Assembly: GCA_032164245.1 (NCBI GenBank)
Contig: JAVMKO010000006.1
Span: forward strand, 34,498,319 to 34,562,318
Direction of reading: 5' to 3'
Origin: Sternotherus odoratus
Taxonomy: Eukaryota > Chordata > Testudines > Kinosternidae
Length of the DNA stretch: 64,000 bases
Part shown: positions 34,439 through 45,513 of the stretch, piece after piece
Layout: each line of letters opens with the position of its first letter
Numbering within the stretch: position 1 is the first letter of the stretch
The notes under the pieces: generated by a model
What the model was told of the DNA's origin: nothing
The model's input: the letters and a program-made list of their open reading frames with translations, nothing else
Databases searched by the model: none
Translations under genes and position numbers: made by a program

Positions 34439-34889
34439 GGTGTAGCAACCCCTTCTTCTCAGTCAGGAGTGACTCTCAGCCAACGTTGTAAAACAGCAGG
34501 GTTTATTAGTTGTCTGGAACACAGCATAGAACAGTTCTTGTTTGCTGAATGTTCCTACTTCCAGTGCTAAGTCCATCTTTGGGGGGAATCCAGAGCACTA
34601 GGCTCTCCCTTTCCCAAGTACCAAACCAGGAGACTGATTAGCTTCCAGTGACCCACCATTTGTCATGCCCAGTTCCCCATCTCCGTCTTTGGTCTCTTTC
34701 CTGGGCAAACGGTTCATCTGGCCTATGCCTCCCTATTCAACACAGTTGGAGCCTGCTGGCTCTTACAAAAGGCCCCAGCCATCAGTTGCTAGAATACTGG
34801 CTATTGTCTGGCTGCAGGCAGCTAGAGGCACTCACCTGCCCTATAGGGTTCTCAGTAATGATCATACACCCTCGTCCCACTACTTAGAT
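34439..34889 (-). mobile_element. LTR-like sequence, antisense
   Basis: Begins TGTAGCAACCCC. On the minus strand an AATAAACCCTGCTGTTTTAC signal (plus-strand GGGTTTATTAG at about 34500) and a GTTCTATGCTGTGTTCCAG motif resemble the R-U5 part of turtle endogenous-retrovirus LTRs. Right boundary approximate; a hAT copy abuts it. Confidence 0.45.
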
Positions 34890-35340
34890 CAGGGGTGGGC
34901 AAATGTTTTTGGCCAAGGGCCATGTTAGGGTTGAAAAACTGTATGGAGGGCTGGATAGGGAAGGCTGTGCCTTCCTAAACAGCCTGGCTCCTGCCCCCTA
35001 TCCAACCCCCTCCTAGTTCCTGCCTCATGGCTGCCCCCCTCTGAATCCCTGACCCATTCAACCCCCCTCTCCTTGTCCCCTGACCACCCCTTCTCAAGAC
35101 CCCTCTGAGCCTCACCGCCCATCTGACTGCCCCAACCACTATCCACACTCCCACCCACTGACAGGCCCCCCGGAACTCCCATGCTTATCCATCCCTCCCT
35201 GTCTCCTGACCCCCCCCCCCCAAACCTTCGCCCCATCCAACCACCCACTGCTCCCTGACTTGTGCCCCCCCCCTCCCCCCAGAACTCCTGCCCCTTATCC
35301 AATCCTCTGGCTCCTTTACCATGCTTCTCAGAGCAGCATG
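34890..35340. mobile_element. hAT MITE, right end missing
   Basis: Starts caggggtgggcaaatg and continues with a C-rich body (CCCCTATCCAACCCCC) that is the reverse complement in style of the element at 7069-7670. No second terminus is present before unique sequence resumes, so it is truncated. Confidence 0.7.
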
Positions 35341-36267
35341 TCTGGTTGTGAAAGTGCAATTTACTACTGTAGATTTTTTTTGTTACGTATGTGGTGTGTT
35401 CTATGGGGCAGCTGTTGGTTTTTTCAGGAAACCATTCACTTAATTGCTGTTTCAGACAGCAATGAATTTGCTGAGTTTGTTTCTGGAGAGACATCTCTTA
35501 AAAGGAGCTTGCTGAGAAATGCTTCTTTGGGAGCATCATCTTCATGAAAATTGAACAGTAAAGCTGTCAGAGGAAATCTTTTTTCAGTGTCCCAAGTTAA
35601 CCACAGCAGCTGTGTAAAGCAGACTTATTTGAGATAAAAACTTCAATCTAAGAAGTAGCAATTAAAAATAAATTGATTACAAAAACAGCCTTTCCACAGC
35701 CCAGTGGTCTGTAAAAAAGGCTTTGAAGACACAATCACACTTTTTCAAATTTGTATAGAGGTACAAAATGCAAATACTGTTGGAAATTTTTTTAAAAAAA
35801 TCTTATTGCATAAAGAGGGTGCTGGGGATTAGCTCTTTTCTTAAATAGCTAGAAATCTCATTTACTTCAATGTCCTTTTGCCCAGATAAGGACTTTAGGG
35901 TCTGGTCCTTACAGAGTATCTTTGGCAGGGTGTCAGAAGTTTGTAGCACATGCATTATAGTCTGATGTGTACATGGCACATGGTTTATTAGAACAACTCT
36001 TTTCTAGCTCTTGTCAGATTGTGACATCTGGATACTGAAGCAAAAAAACATACTCAAAACTAAGACGTGAAGGTAGGTTTGACATATCACGGGCTACAGT
36101 ATCCTTTGAACATACTATTTTAATTGATAAGCTATCTTTCAAGAAGTCTCATTGAGATCGTTATTGCTTTGTGAGTGGATTCCTCACAAAGCGTGTATTC
36201 CTTGCAAAAAAAGACCAGCTCTCTTTGAGGAGGGAATTGCTTACTTGAAGACAAGTGTCTTGGCAAA
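35341..36267. other. No gene recognised
   Basis: AT-rich intronic non-coding sequence. Confidence 0.4.
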
Positions 36268-36316
36268 GTTTTGTGCCAAGTAAAAATGTATATATATAAT
36301 TTAATTGGCACAAAAC
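36268..36316. repeat. Short perfect inverted repeat
   Basis: GTTTTGTGCCAA (36268-36279) and TTGGCACAAAAC (36305-36316) form a 12-bp perfect stem, extended after one mismatch by TAAA/TTTA around an AT-rich loop. Confidence 0.8.
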
Positions 36317-36505
36317 ACTTATATATAATGTGTGTATGTATAAAAAAATTGGTAAACCTAGAGTACAGTTTTATTGCTGAAAAAATGTTCTTAGCTGGTT
36401 TCTGTACATTTAAGTGTGCAGACTTAGACGATACATTTTAGATTTAAACAGATTTGAGTGTTCACAAAGTGGTACAGTGGTAACTGAATTGGTATAAAAA
36501 TAATA

Positions 36506-37191
36506 CAGTGAAACCTCGATTTAACGGACTAATTCGGACGAGGGGGTGTCCGTTAAATCCGAAAGTCTGTTATTTAATAATTTTTTTAAATTATTAAATA
36601 ACAGGACTTTCGGATTTAACGGACACCCCCTCGCCCGAATTAGTCCGTTATATCAAGGTTTTACCGTCAACCCGCCCGCCGGGGTCCCCGGCTGCTGGGA
36701 CCAGGGCGGGAGCTGTCAGCCCGTCCGCCCCCGGCTCAAACCGCGGCGGCCACTGCGAGCGGGCAGAGAGCCCGCAGGGTCCCGGCTCCTGGGACCCTCC
36801 AAGGAGGGTGAATGGTGCTGGGAGCCGGGCAGCAGCCCGCCCCCGGCTCAAAAGCGCGGCGGCTGCGGCGCGCAGGCTGACAGCCGGAGGGTCCCGGCTC
36901 CCGGGACCCTCCAAGGAGGGTGAACGCTGCCGGGGGCCAGGCGGCAGCCCGCCCCCGGATCAAACCGCGGCGGCTGCCGCGCGCGCGGGCTGACAGCCGC
37001 AGGGTCCCGGCTCCCGGGACCCTCCACATAGCCAGCATGGTGCCGGGGGCTGGACAGCAGCCCGTCTCCTGGCTCAAACCCCGGTGGAACCCTCCACAAA
37101 CGGATTTCGGATGCATCAGACTTTCTGAAAAAATTTGTCCGTTGCATCCGAAGTCCGTTAAATGGAGGTCCGTTAAATCGAGGTTTCACTG
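36506..37191. mobile_element. Pogo/Tigger-type MITE with internal foldback and GC-rich core
   Basis: Flanked by TA (36504-36505 and 37192-37193). Left terminus cagtgaaacctcgatttaac, right terminus reading back identically; same family as 5930-6999. The first 160 bp are a palindrome: the terminal 80 bp are followed at once by an inverted copy (36588-36666). The core 36670-37090 holds three or four ~113-bp tandem copies of a GGGTCCCGGCTCCCGGGACCCTCC-containing unit. Confidence 0.88.
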
Positions 37192-37193
37192 TA

Positions 37194-37899
37194 CCTTCAG
37201 TTATAGCCTGCCGACACAGAGTTGTATGGCTTGGACATTGTTGAGGAGGAAATATTTTGGTGGCAAATGTATTGGGTTTTTTGCATTAAATGATTTTTGT
37301 ATTTGAAGTCTCACTGAATAGATAGCTGCGGGAGTTAGGGATGGAGTTGACTGATGAAGTAAACACAAAATACTGCAGGGAGGTATTGGCTTTTGAGTGC
37401 TGCTCAGTGAAAATTGCCATTTAATATTGCAATCCCTCTTGGGGCTGACTCACTTGACTGGCTTTTTAGCAAGAGATTGATTTGTAGACCTGGAGTGCTC
37501 CCTCCCCAATGCACCTCTGAGTTCTGTGTGCCAGGACCTCTTCTGTCTATAAAAAATATCTGGAATGTAGAAACCCCCTCATATCATGCAGCTAAAATTT
37601 TTTTGCCAGGCTCTTAGTGAATCTCTGCAGTATGTGTAGTAGTGAGAAGCTAATATGTTTTAATAAGATGCCAGGAAAGAGACTGTTCCAGCAGAAATGA
37701 TCCTGTAGGTGGGGCATTAAAATAGAATCTGCCATTTTCAGCATATTCCTGTTCCTGCCAGCAGAAAGTGAAACCATCTCTTTAATGCAAAAAGTGATTG
37801 TGTGGTGTGTCTTGCACAGCAGTAGTTAGTATAACTGCAGCCCTTTATTGTGCATTGCTTTCAGGGCAGCGGATGGGAAAGCCCAGCTCTGCCACAGGA
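37194..37899. other. No gene recognised
   Basis: Intronic non-coding sequence. Confidence 0.4.
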
Positions 37900-38940
37900 T
37901 TAGGATCAATGCTGAATTGTTCTACATCTTGTGTCCTTAAAAACCTTTATATAAATCTCCAATGCATTCCTCTTCTAACCCGTCTCGTGACATCTTGGCT
38001 TCAAATACTCTTGGCTACTGACCTCCATTGCCCCTTTCTGTCATTTTGGCCTCTTCCCCTCCAAGTACTAGCATTTAGTAGTTTTACACACTCCATTAAA
38101 CCTTTTCAGAAACCTTGCTTGTTGTGTCACCAGGCACCATCTGTTCTCCTCTTCTTCCACACCTCTTGCTCAAAGAATTTTAAACTGATGCTTCGGGTGG
38201 TTCTCAATTCCATCCTGAATCCACTCTAGTCTGGTTTCTAGATTCTCTGTTCTACTGACTCTGCTGTTGCTAAGGTCCTGAAAATCTCTCTGCCCCAGTC
38301 TGTATTCCACTCTCACGATCTATAGTGTCTCTGATACTTCTGATGCTTTGGACCACTCCCTCTTCAACATCCTATCGTATCGAATCTCCTTGCATTTAGT
38401 GGCATTGTCACCTACTTCAAACTGCTCCTTCAGCACCTCTCGCGTTCTTTGGTGGTCCCACATGATTCAGATCTTGGTTCCTTCCTCTTCTTCTGTACTT
38501 CATCCTTGGCAGGGTTTATCCTTGTACAAATCCAACAGTCATTTCTCTGCTGACGCCTCTCAAATGTTCTCCTCTGTTACTGTCTTGTTCCCTTTGGTCC
38601 AGTTTCAGCCTGTTTCTGATACTTTCTCCTGTATGTCTCACTGACTCCAAGTTTTACATGGTTCAATCACAGCTTGTTGTCTCCTAAACTAAAGCCTCTT
38701 CTCTCCGCTTCTCCATGGCTGTTGACACCGATGTCATCCCAGTTAGTCTGGGATTGTTTGACTTCTCCCTGCCCTTCCTTTGCATGTTGGTTGTACCCAA
38801 ATCCTGCCACTTCTTTCTCAGATTAAGCACCTGCCCATTTTCCATGCTGTCTTGTGCAAGAAAAGACCTTCCCATCCAATCTGAGTATTAGCATGTCATT
38901 CAAATCCTTATATATCCCATTTCTCTCACTATGCCCTCAA
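37900..38940 (+). mobile_element. L2-clade LINE ORF2 fossil
   Basis: A long CT-rich stretch retaining pieces of an L2 reverse transcriptase in broken frames: SDTSDALDHSLFNILS-like (about 38330-38380) for the AFDTVDHSLLL motif, GGTCCCACATGATTCAGATCTTGG near 38450 for the PQGSVLG region, and later ATGTCATCCCAGTTAGTCTGGG-like blocks. Many stops. Orientation follows the order of motifs. Confidence 0.6.
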
Positions 38941-38974
38941 GAAGTGATCTTATAATTAAGAAAACCAGCTAAGT

Positions 38975-39156
38975 CAGTGGTTATCAAACATTTGTACTGG
39001 TGACTCCTTTCACATAGCAAGCCTATGAGTGTGACCCCCCCCCTTACAAATTAAAACCAATATTTAATATATTTAACACCATTATAAATTGCTAGAGGAA
39101 ACGTGGGGTTTGGGCTGGAAGCTGACGGTTCGTGACCCCCACTTTCAGAACCTCTG
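38975..39156. mobile_element. Short hAT MITE
   Basis: Starts cagtggttatcaaac and ends ctttcagaacctctg (inverted repeat with several mismatches). The interior GTGACTCCTTTCACATAGCAAGCC is a familiar Charlie-type hAT motif. The flanking octamers agctaagt and ttcgaagt share 5 of 8 bases, consistent with age. Confidence 0.75.
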
Positions 39157-40555
39157 TTCGAAGTTATCCCAACTTCTAGATTTCCTTCTGCAGCCCTTTT
39201 TTCTGTGTGTTTTCTAGGCATGAGCAGCCTTTATTTGTTTATTACTGTACAGAATTGAGCACGTCACTAAACAAATGTCTGGAAGAATGTGTTCATTTTA
39301 ACTACATGTGGTAATTTAATGCCAAAACGTGGTTTTGTAAAAACAGTGACCCTTTCCCAGAGACTGAGTACAAACTCAGGGAGGAAAGTGGGGAAAAACG
39401 TAACAAACAGCAAAGTTGTTGTTAATGTTGGTTTCATGGATTTCATTTTTGTAAACTTAATGAACACTGCAGTGAAGAGTTTTCCATGAAGCCACTAAAT
39501 ACCAAGAATTGCAAGGAGCTCCTTTCAAGACCAAGAGATTAACTTGAGGCTGCTAGGGGGCCTGTTAATTTGGTGTCTTGAATGAATGAGGGTTGGAGTG
39601 GGTTGTTAAGAGCAGAGACCATTTGTTTTTGGTTAAGAATCTCTCATACAAACCATACAAGATCCCTACAGTCTTATGGAGTAACTGAAAATAACTGCTG
39701 ATGGGGCAGGGTATGGGGTATGAGTGAGGGCAGGAAGGATTTGAGCATCTCAAGTTAAGAGGAATTAACTTTCTGCCTATGTAGATCTCTGAGGTCCTAG
39801 TGCTGTTAGCAGCTGACTGATTTTATTTTTTTTAAAGCATTATAAATTCACAAGTAAAACCTGACACTATTTAAAAGAAAAACTGGTCTTTAAAACACTA
39901 AGATCGTGTTCAGCAATAATGTGCGAACCTCAGGCTCCATGTATGCAGGACCCAACCTACACTACAAATGCAAACACATCAGGGAGTCTGGTGACCTTGT
40001 GCTATGGACTCAGGTTTTAACCAAGTTTTGTAAAGGTCCAGACTGTTCCCAACTGTCCTATAAACTGGAGTTGTGTTTGGAACCAGGTTAGGGAACAACA
40101 AAGTTGTAACTAGGATCCCTATATTTGTGGTGTAAGCGGGACCTAACTTCCAGTTGTTTGTAACTAGCTAGTGAAATTATTGGCTCTAAATGTGGCTTTT
40201 CTGTACACCATTAGGTTATCGTGGTTGCTAATGTTCCACACTTGCTCACATTGTAGGGCAGCATGTACTTGCCTACCTGTAAACAGCTTGTCATGCTTTT
40301 ATTTTTGCAGCATTGATGGGACCTCAACTATGGTTTTGTAATCAAGTTGGCTGGTTGTTCTTCCTCCCAGCTCTCTGCGCAGTAGGTCTTCCCAGAGTAG
40401 TGGTGCTCCTTTGGGCAGCGTTGTTAGGTCAGACTTTCCCCTGAATGGACTGACATAGCTAGGTGAAGGGGAGGGAGTGGACACAAACTTGGGTGGCACA
40501 CAGTTTCCTGAATGGACACCATACAACTGTGTATAATGCGACCAGATGAGTATAT
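39157..40555. other. No gene recognised
   Basis: Intronic non-coding sequence; no repeat termini found. Confidence 0.4.
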
Positions 40556-40559
40556 CCTG

Positions 40560-40972
40560 TGTGGTAAACCCAGGGCTAGAGACTGCCAAAGAAGGTTGTG
40601 GAGAGAGGGGAACTGCAGGCTAAATTAGGTCCAGCTGAGCAAGGCTGCCACAGTCAGAAGCAGGGCCAGCTGGGACCGGTTAAGGAGGCTGCCAGAGCCC
40701 TTTAAAGAGAATCCTCCCCAGAGAAGGGTGTGGGAGTTGAGGAGTGCGGTTGGAGGCAGGAGGAGTTAGAAGAGCGAGTTTTTGTGGAAGCAGAAGAGAG
40801 TGAGGGAGAGTGAGGGTCAAACCTAGAAAGGCTGCCAGCAGGCAGAGCAGCCGGAAGGAGCCCCTTCCCAGGAGGGAGTTCGCCCTCCCTAGCCAGGCGA
40901 GGAGCCAAACTTAGCCAGAGAGAGCTGCTCAAGAACCTGAATCTGGGGTGCCCGGGGGGCCACCTTGCCACA
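40560..40972. mobile_element. Solo LTR with 4-bp target duplication
   Basis: Starts TGTGGTAAACC and ends CACCTTGCCACA; a TG...CA unit with short inverted ends, flanked by cctg on both sides (40556-40559 and 40973-40976). The interior is purine-rich. No internal viral genes are adjacent. Orientation is unresolved. Confidence 0.7.
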
Positions 40973-40976
40973 CCTG

Positions 40977-41612
40977 ATTACAAAAACATGGTTTTCCTTG
41001 CATTGTGTGTAGGACCTATGGTTTCAACAGATCCGGTCCCAGTCTTACTCACTCTAAAGTCAGTGGTAACATTGATTTCAGTGTGGCAAATTAGGTCTCT
41101 TAACCATATGCCAGCCTTTCTCTCTTGGGCTCTCCAAAGGAATATGCTGCTCATATGCAGTTGGCATAGAGCTGAAGACGCACAAGTTTTTATTTGAAGG
41201 TTGGCTGTGCAGATGCAGAGGCCCATTTGTTTTCCATTAATGCTTTGTATCTAAAACTAGACCACAAACTTCCTTTTTAAGGGCAATCTTAAATTGTATT
41301 TATTCACAAGCATTCATCATATGCTTGTTGAAATGTCTGTGGGATGTTTTTCATCAGTCTCTTTCTAGTCTTACAACGTTCAAACGTGCTAATGTTGAGT
41401 TTTCTCTCTAAATTGACATATAAGCACAGTACTGTATAGACTTCCAGGCTGTGCTCTTGGCTTGGGTGAGTCTCCAACTGATGCAAATATTCCCAAAGGT
41501 GATCCAACCACTGCATTCCCAAGTGAAATTCTTAAGTGCATTCCTTCTGTGTTCTGGAAGTACAGACAAGGGTACTGTGATTTCTCTGGTTCTTGTTCCA
41601 ATATGGCAGTTG
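40977..41612. other. No gene recognised
   Basis: Intronic non-coding sequence. Confidence 0.4.
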
Positions 41613-42205
41613 TCAGGGTATGGTTAGACTGGGGCTTTGTAGCACTAAAACCCTTCTTTAGCGCTACAATTTCACTGACCGAACACACTTAAGAGGCACA
41701 TTTTGCGCTTTTACTGACGGTTTAAAGCGCTACTGGTAAACCTCAAAACGAGAGGCATAAAGCTTTTAGCGCTACCGTTTTAGCGCAAGGGTTGCAATGT
41801 GCACACCCCTTGCGTGATAATGAGCCTCCAGCCCCAGAATTCCAAATTACATCCTCTCTGGCCACCATTTAAAACTCTTCTGTCCCGTCCTCAGGTGACC
41901 CCATGTCAGACCCTCCCCCATATTCCATTTGAAATTAAAACCGGCCCGCTGCTGGGGCAGGGCTGCCGGGTCCCCTGCCTCTGCGGGCGGCAGGTCTGAC
42001 GGGTCCCCGCTGCTGTCCCGGGTCCCCCGCCGCTGCGGGCGGCAGGGCCGTGGGGTCCCCCGCCGCTGCGGGCGGCAGGGCTGTGGTGGGCAGGCTGTGT
42101 TTTAGCCGGATGCAGAATGGCCGCAAAAAAAGGCCCCCTTCCCCACAAAGCACTGTGCCAGATTTCAGAAGAGGTGCTTTGTGGGATACCTACCCTATCT
42201 CGGTA

Positions 42206-43897
42206 AACTTAACTGTAACAAGTCACCAGGACCAGATGGCATTCACCCAAGAGTTCTGAAAGAACTCAAATGTGAAATTGCGGCACTATTAACGAGGGTT
42301 TGTAACCTATCCTTTAAATCGGCTACTGTGCCCAGTGACTGGAAGATAGCTAATGTAACGCCAATATTTAAAAAGGGCTCTAGAGGTGATCCTGGCAATT
42401 ACAGACCAGTCAGTCTAACGTCCGTACCGGGAAAATTAGTTGAAACAATAGTAAAGAATAAAATTGTCAGACACATAGAAGAGCATAAATTGTTGGGCAA
42501 AAGTCAACATGGTTTCTGCAAAGGGAAATCGTGTCTTACTAATCTATTAGAGTTCTTTGAAGGGGTCAACAAACATGTGGACAAGGGGGATCCGGTGGAC
42601 ATAGTGTACTTAGATTTCCAGAAAGCCTTTGACAAGGTCCCTCACCAAAGGCTCTTACGTAAATTAAGCTGCCATGGGATAAGAGGGAAGATCTTCTCAT
42701 GGATTGAAAACTGGTTAAAAGACAGGGAACAAAGGGTAGGAATAAAAGGAACTTTTTCAGAATGGAGAGGGGTAACTAGTGGTGTTCCCCAAGGGTCAGT
42801 CCTGGGACCGATCCTATTCAACTTATTTATAAATGATTTGGAGGAAGGGGTAAACAGTGATGTGGCAAAGTTTGCAGATGATACTAAACTGCTCAAAGTA
42901 GTAAGGACCAAAGCAGACTGTGAAGAACTTCAAAAAGATCTCACTAAACTAAGTGATTGGGCAACAAAATGGCAAATGAAATTTAATGTGGATAAATGTA
43001 AAGTAATGCACATTGGAAAAAATAACCCCAACTATACATACAATATGATGGGGGCTAATTTAGCTACAACCAATCAGGAAAAAGACCTGGGAGTCATTGT
43101 GGATAGTTCTCTGAAGGCATCCACACAGTGTGCAGCGGCAGTCAAAAAAGCAAACAGGATGTTAGGAATCATTAAAAAAGGGATAGAGAATAAGTCGGAG
43201 AATATCTTATTGCCCTTATACAAATCCATGGTGCGCCCACATCTTGAATACTGCGTACAAATGTGGTCTCCTCATCTCAAAAAGGATATACTGGCACTAG
43301 AAAAGGTTCAGAGAAGGGCAACTAAAATGATTAGGGGTTTGGAACGGGTCCCATATGAAGAGAGATTAAAGAGGCTAGGACTTTTTAGCTTGGAAAAGAG
43401 GAGACTAAGGGGGGATATGATAGAGGTATATAAAATTATGAGTGGTGTGGAGGAAGTAGATAAGGAAAAGTTATTTACTTGTTCCCAAAATAGAAGAACT
43501 AGGGGCCACTCAATGAAATTGGCGTGCAGCAGGTTTAAAACAAATAAAAGGATGTTCTTAGTCACACAGCGCACAGTCAACCTGTGGAACTCCTTACCTG
43601 AGGAGGCTGTGAAGGCTAGGACTATAACAGGGTTTAAAAGAGAGCTGGATAAATTCATGGAGGCTAAGTCCATAAATGGCTATTAGCCGGGATGGGTAAT
43701 GAATGGTGTCCCTAGCCTCTGTCTGTCAGAGGGGGGTGATGGATGGCAGGAGAGAGATCGCTCGATCATACCTGTTAGGTTCACTCACTCCGGGGCACCT
43801 GGCATTGGCCACTGTCGGTAGACAGGATGGTGGGCTAGATGGACCTGTGGTCTGACCCAGTATGGCCTTCTTATGTTCTTATGTTCTTATGTTATGT
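42206..43897 (+). mobile_element. Young 5'-truncated CR1 LINE
   Basis: Inserted in the Harbinger element with a probable 6-bp duplication tcggta (42200-42205 and 43898-43903). It ends in the CR1 3' UTR (GACAGGATGGTGGGCTAGATGGACC, then CCCAGTATGGCCTTC) and a short TTCTTATG repeat, the usual CR1 terminus. The 5' part with the endonuclease domain is missing, as is common for target-primed CR1 copies. Confidence 0.92.
42208..43686 (+). CDS. CR1 ORF2 fragment: intact reverse transcriptase
   Basis: About 490 uninterrupted codons to the natural stop TAG. The apparent ATG upstream at 42181 lies in the Harbinger flank, so there is no genuine start. Counting from that ATG, reverse-transcriptase motifs appear in order: KSPGPDGIHP (about 14), YLDFQKAFDKVPH (143), GVPQGSVLGPILF (about 200) and the catalytic FADD (231-234), followed by the LSDWATKWQMKFNVDKC thumb-side block and the C-terminal region ending FMEAKSINGY. 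The enzyme would copy LINE RNA at nicked target DNA, but this copy lacks the endonuclease and promoter, so it should be immobile. Absence of stops or frameshifts indicates a recent insertion. Confidence 0.9.
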   Translation, partial: LNCNKSPGPDGIHPRVLKELKCEIAALLTRVCNLSFKSATVPSDWKIANVTPIFKKGSRGDPGNYRPVSLTSVPGKLVETIVKNKIVRHIEEHKLLGKSQHGFCKGKSCLTNLLEFFEGVNKHVDKGDPVDIVYLDFQKAFDKVPHQRLLRKLSCHGIRGKIFSWIENWLKDREQRVGIKGTFSEWRGVTSGVPQGSVLGPILFNLFINDLEEGVNSDVAKFADDTKLLKVVRTKADCEELQKDLTKLSDWATKWQMKFNVDKCKVMHIGKNNPNYTYNMMGANLATTNQEKDLGVIVDSSLKASTQCAAAVKKANRMLGIIKKGIENKSENILLPLYKSMVRPHLEYCVQMWSPHLKKDILALEKVQRRATKMIRGLERVPYEERLKRLGLFSLEKRRLRGDMIEVYKIMSGVEEVDKEKLFTCSQNRRTRGHSMKLACSRFKTNKRMFLVTQRTVNLWNSLPEEAVKARTITGFKRELDKFMEAKSINGY

Positions 43898-44040
43898 TCG
43901 GTACTCTCAGTACCGCCAGAAGCGCGGATAATCTGTTCACTTTTTGGCGCTAGAGGGCTTCAATATGCAACACCTGTAGCGCTAAATAGGGAAGCGCTAT
44001 AAAAAACAGCGCTACACCCTGTAGTCTAATCATACCCTCA

Positions 44041-44198
44041 GAAAGAACAGACCTCTTTAAAGCTTTACAGATTGTGATTATTGCAGCTTTATTGATGCGA
44101 CACTTATTTAAAATTTGAGGTTGAGAATTTGTTTTTCCAGACAGATAAAATCTTTGCCACTGGCCATAACTTTGTACTCGTACTTGTTGAGTCTATCC
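44041..44198. other. No feature recognised
   Basis: Short spacer between the Harbinger derivative and the hAT MITE. Confidence 0.4.
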
Positions 44199-44498
44199 CG
44201 GGGGTCAGCAACCTTTCAGAAGGGGTGTGCCATTTATTCACTCTAATTTTAAGGTTTTGTATGCCAGTAATACAACTTAACATTTTTAGAAGGTCTCTTT
44301 CTATAAGTCTGTAATATATAACTAAACTGTTGTTGTATGTAAAGTAAATAAAGTTTTTAAAATGTTTAAGAAGCTTCATTTAAAATTAAACTAAAATGCA
44401 GAGCCCCCAGACTGCTGGCCAGGACCAGGCAGTGAGTGCCACTGAAAAGCAGCTTGCGTGCCACCTTCGGCACAACTGCCATAGGTTGCCTACCCCTT
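44199..44498. mobile_element. hAT MITE with 8-bp target duplication
   Basis: Starts cgggggtcagcaacct and ends aggttgcctacccctt; flanked by gtctatcc (44191-44198) and gtctagcc (44499-44506), 7 of 8 identical. The interior is AT-rich with GTGTGCCATTT / CGTGCCACCTTCGGCAC words near its ends. Confidence 0.88.
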
Positions 44499-44963
44499 GT
44501 CTAGCCTTTCACCTTTTTCCCAAGTTATTGCTGCCTCGACTGGCAAAGACTGAGGTCTTGGTTACACTGGCACTTTATAGCACTATGAAGCTGCTGGGAA
44601 CGCTATAACCTCCTGCCCGTCCACACTGGCGAGGCACACAGAGCGCTATAAGTCCGAGTTTATAGTGCTACTGGTAATCCACCTCTGCACAGGGAATAAG
44701 GGCTGTAGCGCTCCCGCTGTAGCACTATGGGGTGAATGTGAACACCCAATTCACATTAATTAGCCTCCAGCCTGGCCCATAATTCCCGTTCGAGCCACTC
44801 TGGTCATCACTTTCAAACTCTTTTGTCCTGTCCTCAGGTAACAACACGTCAGACCCACCCTTTAAATTTCCAGGGAAATTTGAAAATCCCCTTCCTGTTT
44901 GCTCCAGCCAAGCGTGGAGTGCTCCTCAGGGAATCATTGCAGGTGACCATTTTGCTTTGCCAT

Positions 44964-45513
44964 GACTTCACGTGCCATGCCTCCTCGCAATAGGCGATCT
45001 CCGGCATGGAGCAATAGTGAGGTGCTGGACCTCCTCAGTTGTTGGGGGGGAAGAGGCTGTCCAGTCTCAGCTGTGATCTAGCCACAGGAATTATGATACA
45101 TATGGTCAGATATCACGGGCCATGATGGAAAGAGGCCATGACCGGGACACTCTGCAATGCCGGGTAAAAGTAAAGGAGCTTAGGAATGCGTATCGCAAAG
45201 CCCGCGAGGCAATTGGACGCTCCGGGGCAGCCCCGTCAACTTGCAGATTTTACAAGGAGCTGGACGCGATACTTGGTGGTGATCCAACGTGCACTCCATC
45301 GACCACCCAGGACACTTCCCAGCCCACCAGTGAAGGGGGGGGGGGAAGAGGAGGACGGAGAGGAGGAGGCGGCGGCAGCGGCTGTGGCAGCAACCCAGGG
45401 CACTGAGGAGTCCCAGGAGGCATGCAGCCAGGAGCTCTTCTCAAGCCCAGAGGGCAGCCAGCCACAGCGTCCGGCGGTTGCGGGGGGCAGGGCAGCAGCA
45501 GCGGATTGCGCAG
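44964..45513 (+). pseudogene. Harbinger Myb/SANT-like protein, exon 1 (broken)
   Basis: This accessory protein helps the transposase enter the nucleus and bind the element ends in characterised Harbinger systems. A trihelix/Myb-like domain is recognisable: WSNSEVLDLL at the start, EEAVQSQL, NYDTYGQISRAMMERGH, then VKVKELRNAYRKARE and CRFYKELDAILGG. It is followed by an acidic, Ala-rich tail (EEEDGEEEAAAAA). Defects visible: an extra G in the run at 45043-45050, an in-frame TGA at about 45076, and a length change in the G run at about 45336. The exon ends at GCGCAG|GTACAG (intron starts 45514). Confidence 0.8.

Larger units (their letters stand above)
41616..44037. mobile_element. Non-autonomous Harbinger element carrying a CR1 insertion
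   Basis: Left end gggtatggttagact, right end agtctaatcataccc, nearly perfect inverted ends, with TCA triplets on both sides (41613-41615 and 44038-44040), typical of PIF/Harbinger. Sub-terminal TAGCGCTA words recur. Internal sequence near 42100-42195 matches the terminal region of the large Harbinger at 44554-48487, so this is a deletion derivative. It includes a GC-rich minisatellite (CCCGCCGCTGCGGGCGGCAGGG unit, about 41944-42085) and a CR1 at 42206-43897. Confidence 0.88.

Noticed and set aside
34925..35494. 189-codon minus-strand frame
   Set aside because: Crosses the boundary between a hAT MITE and unique DNA, with Gly-rich low-complexity content.
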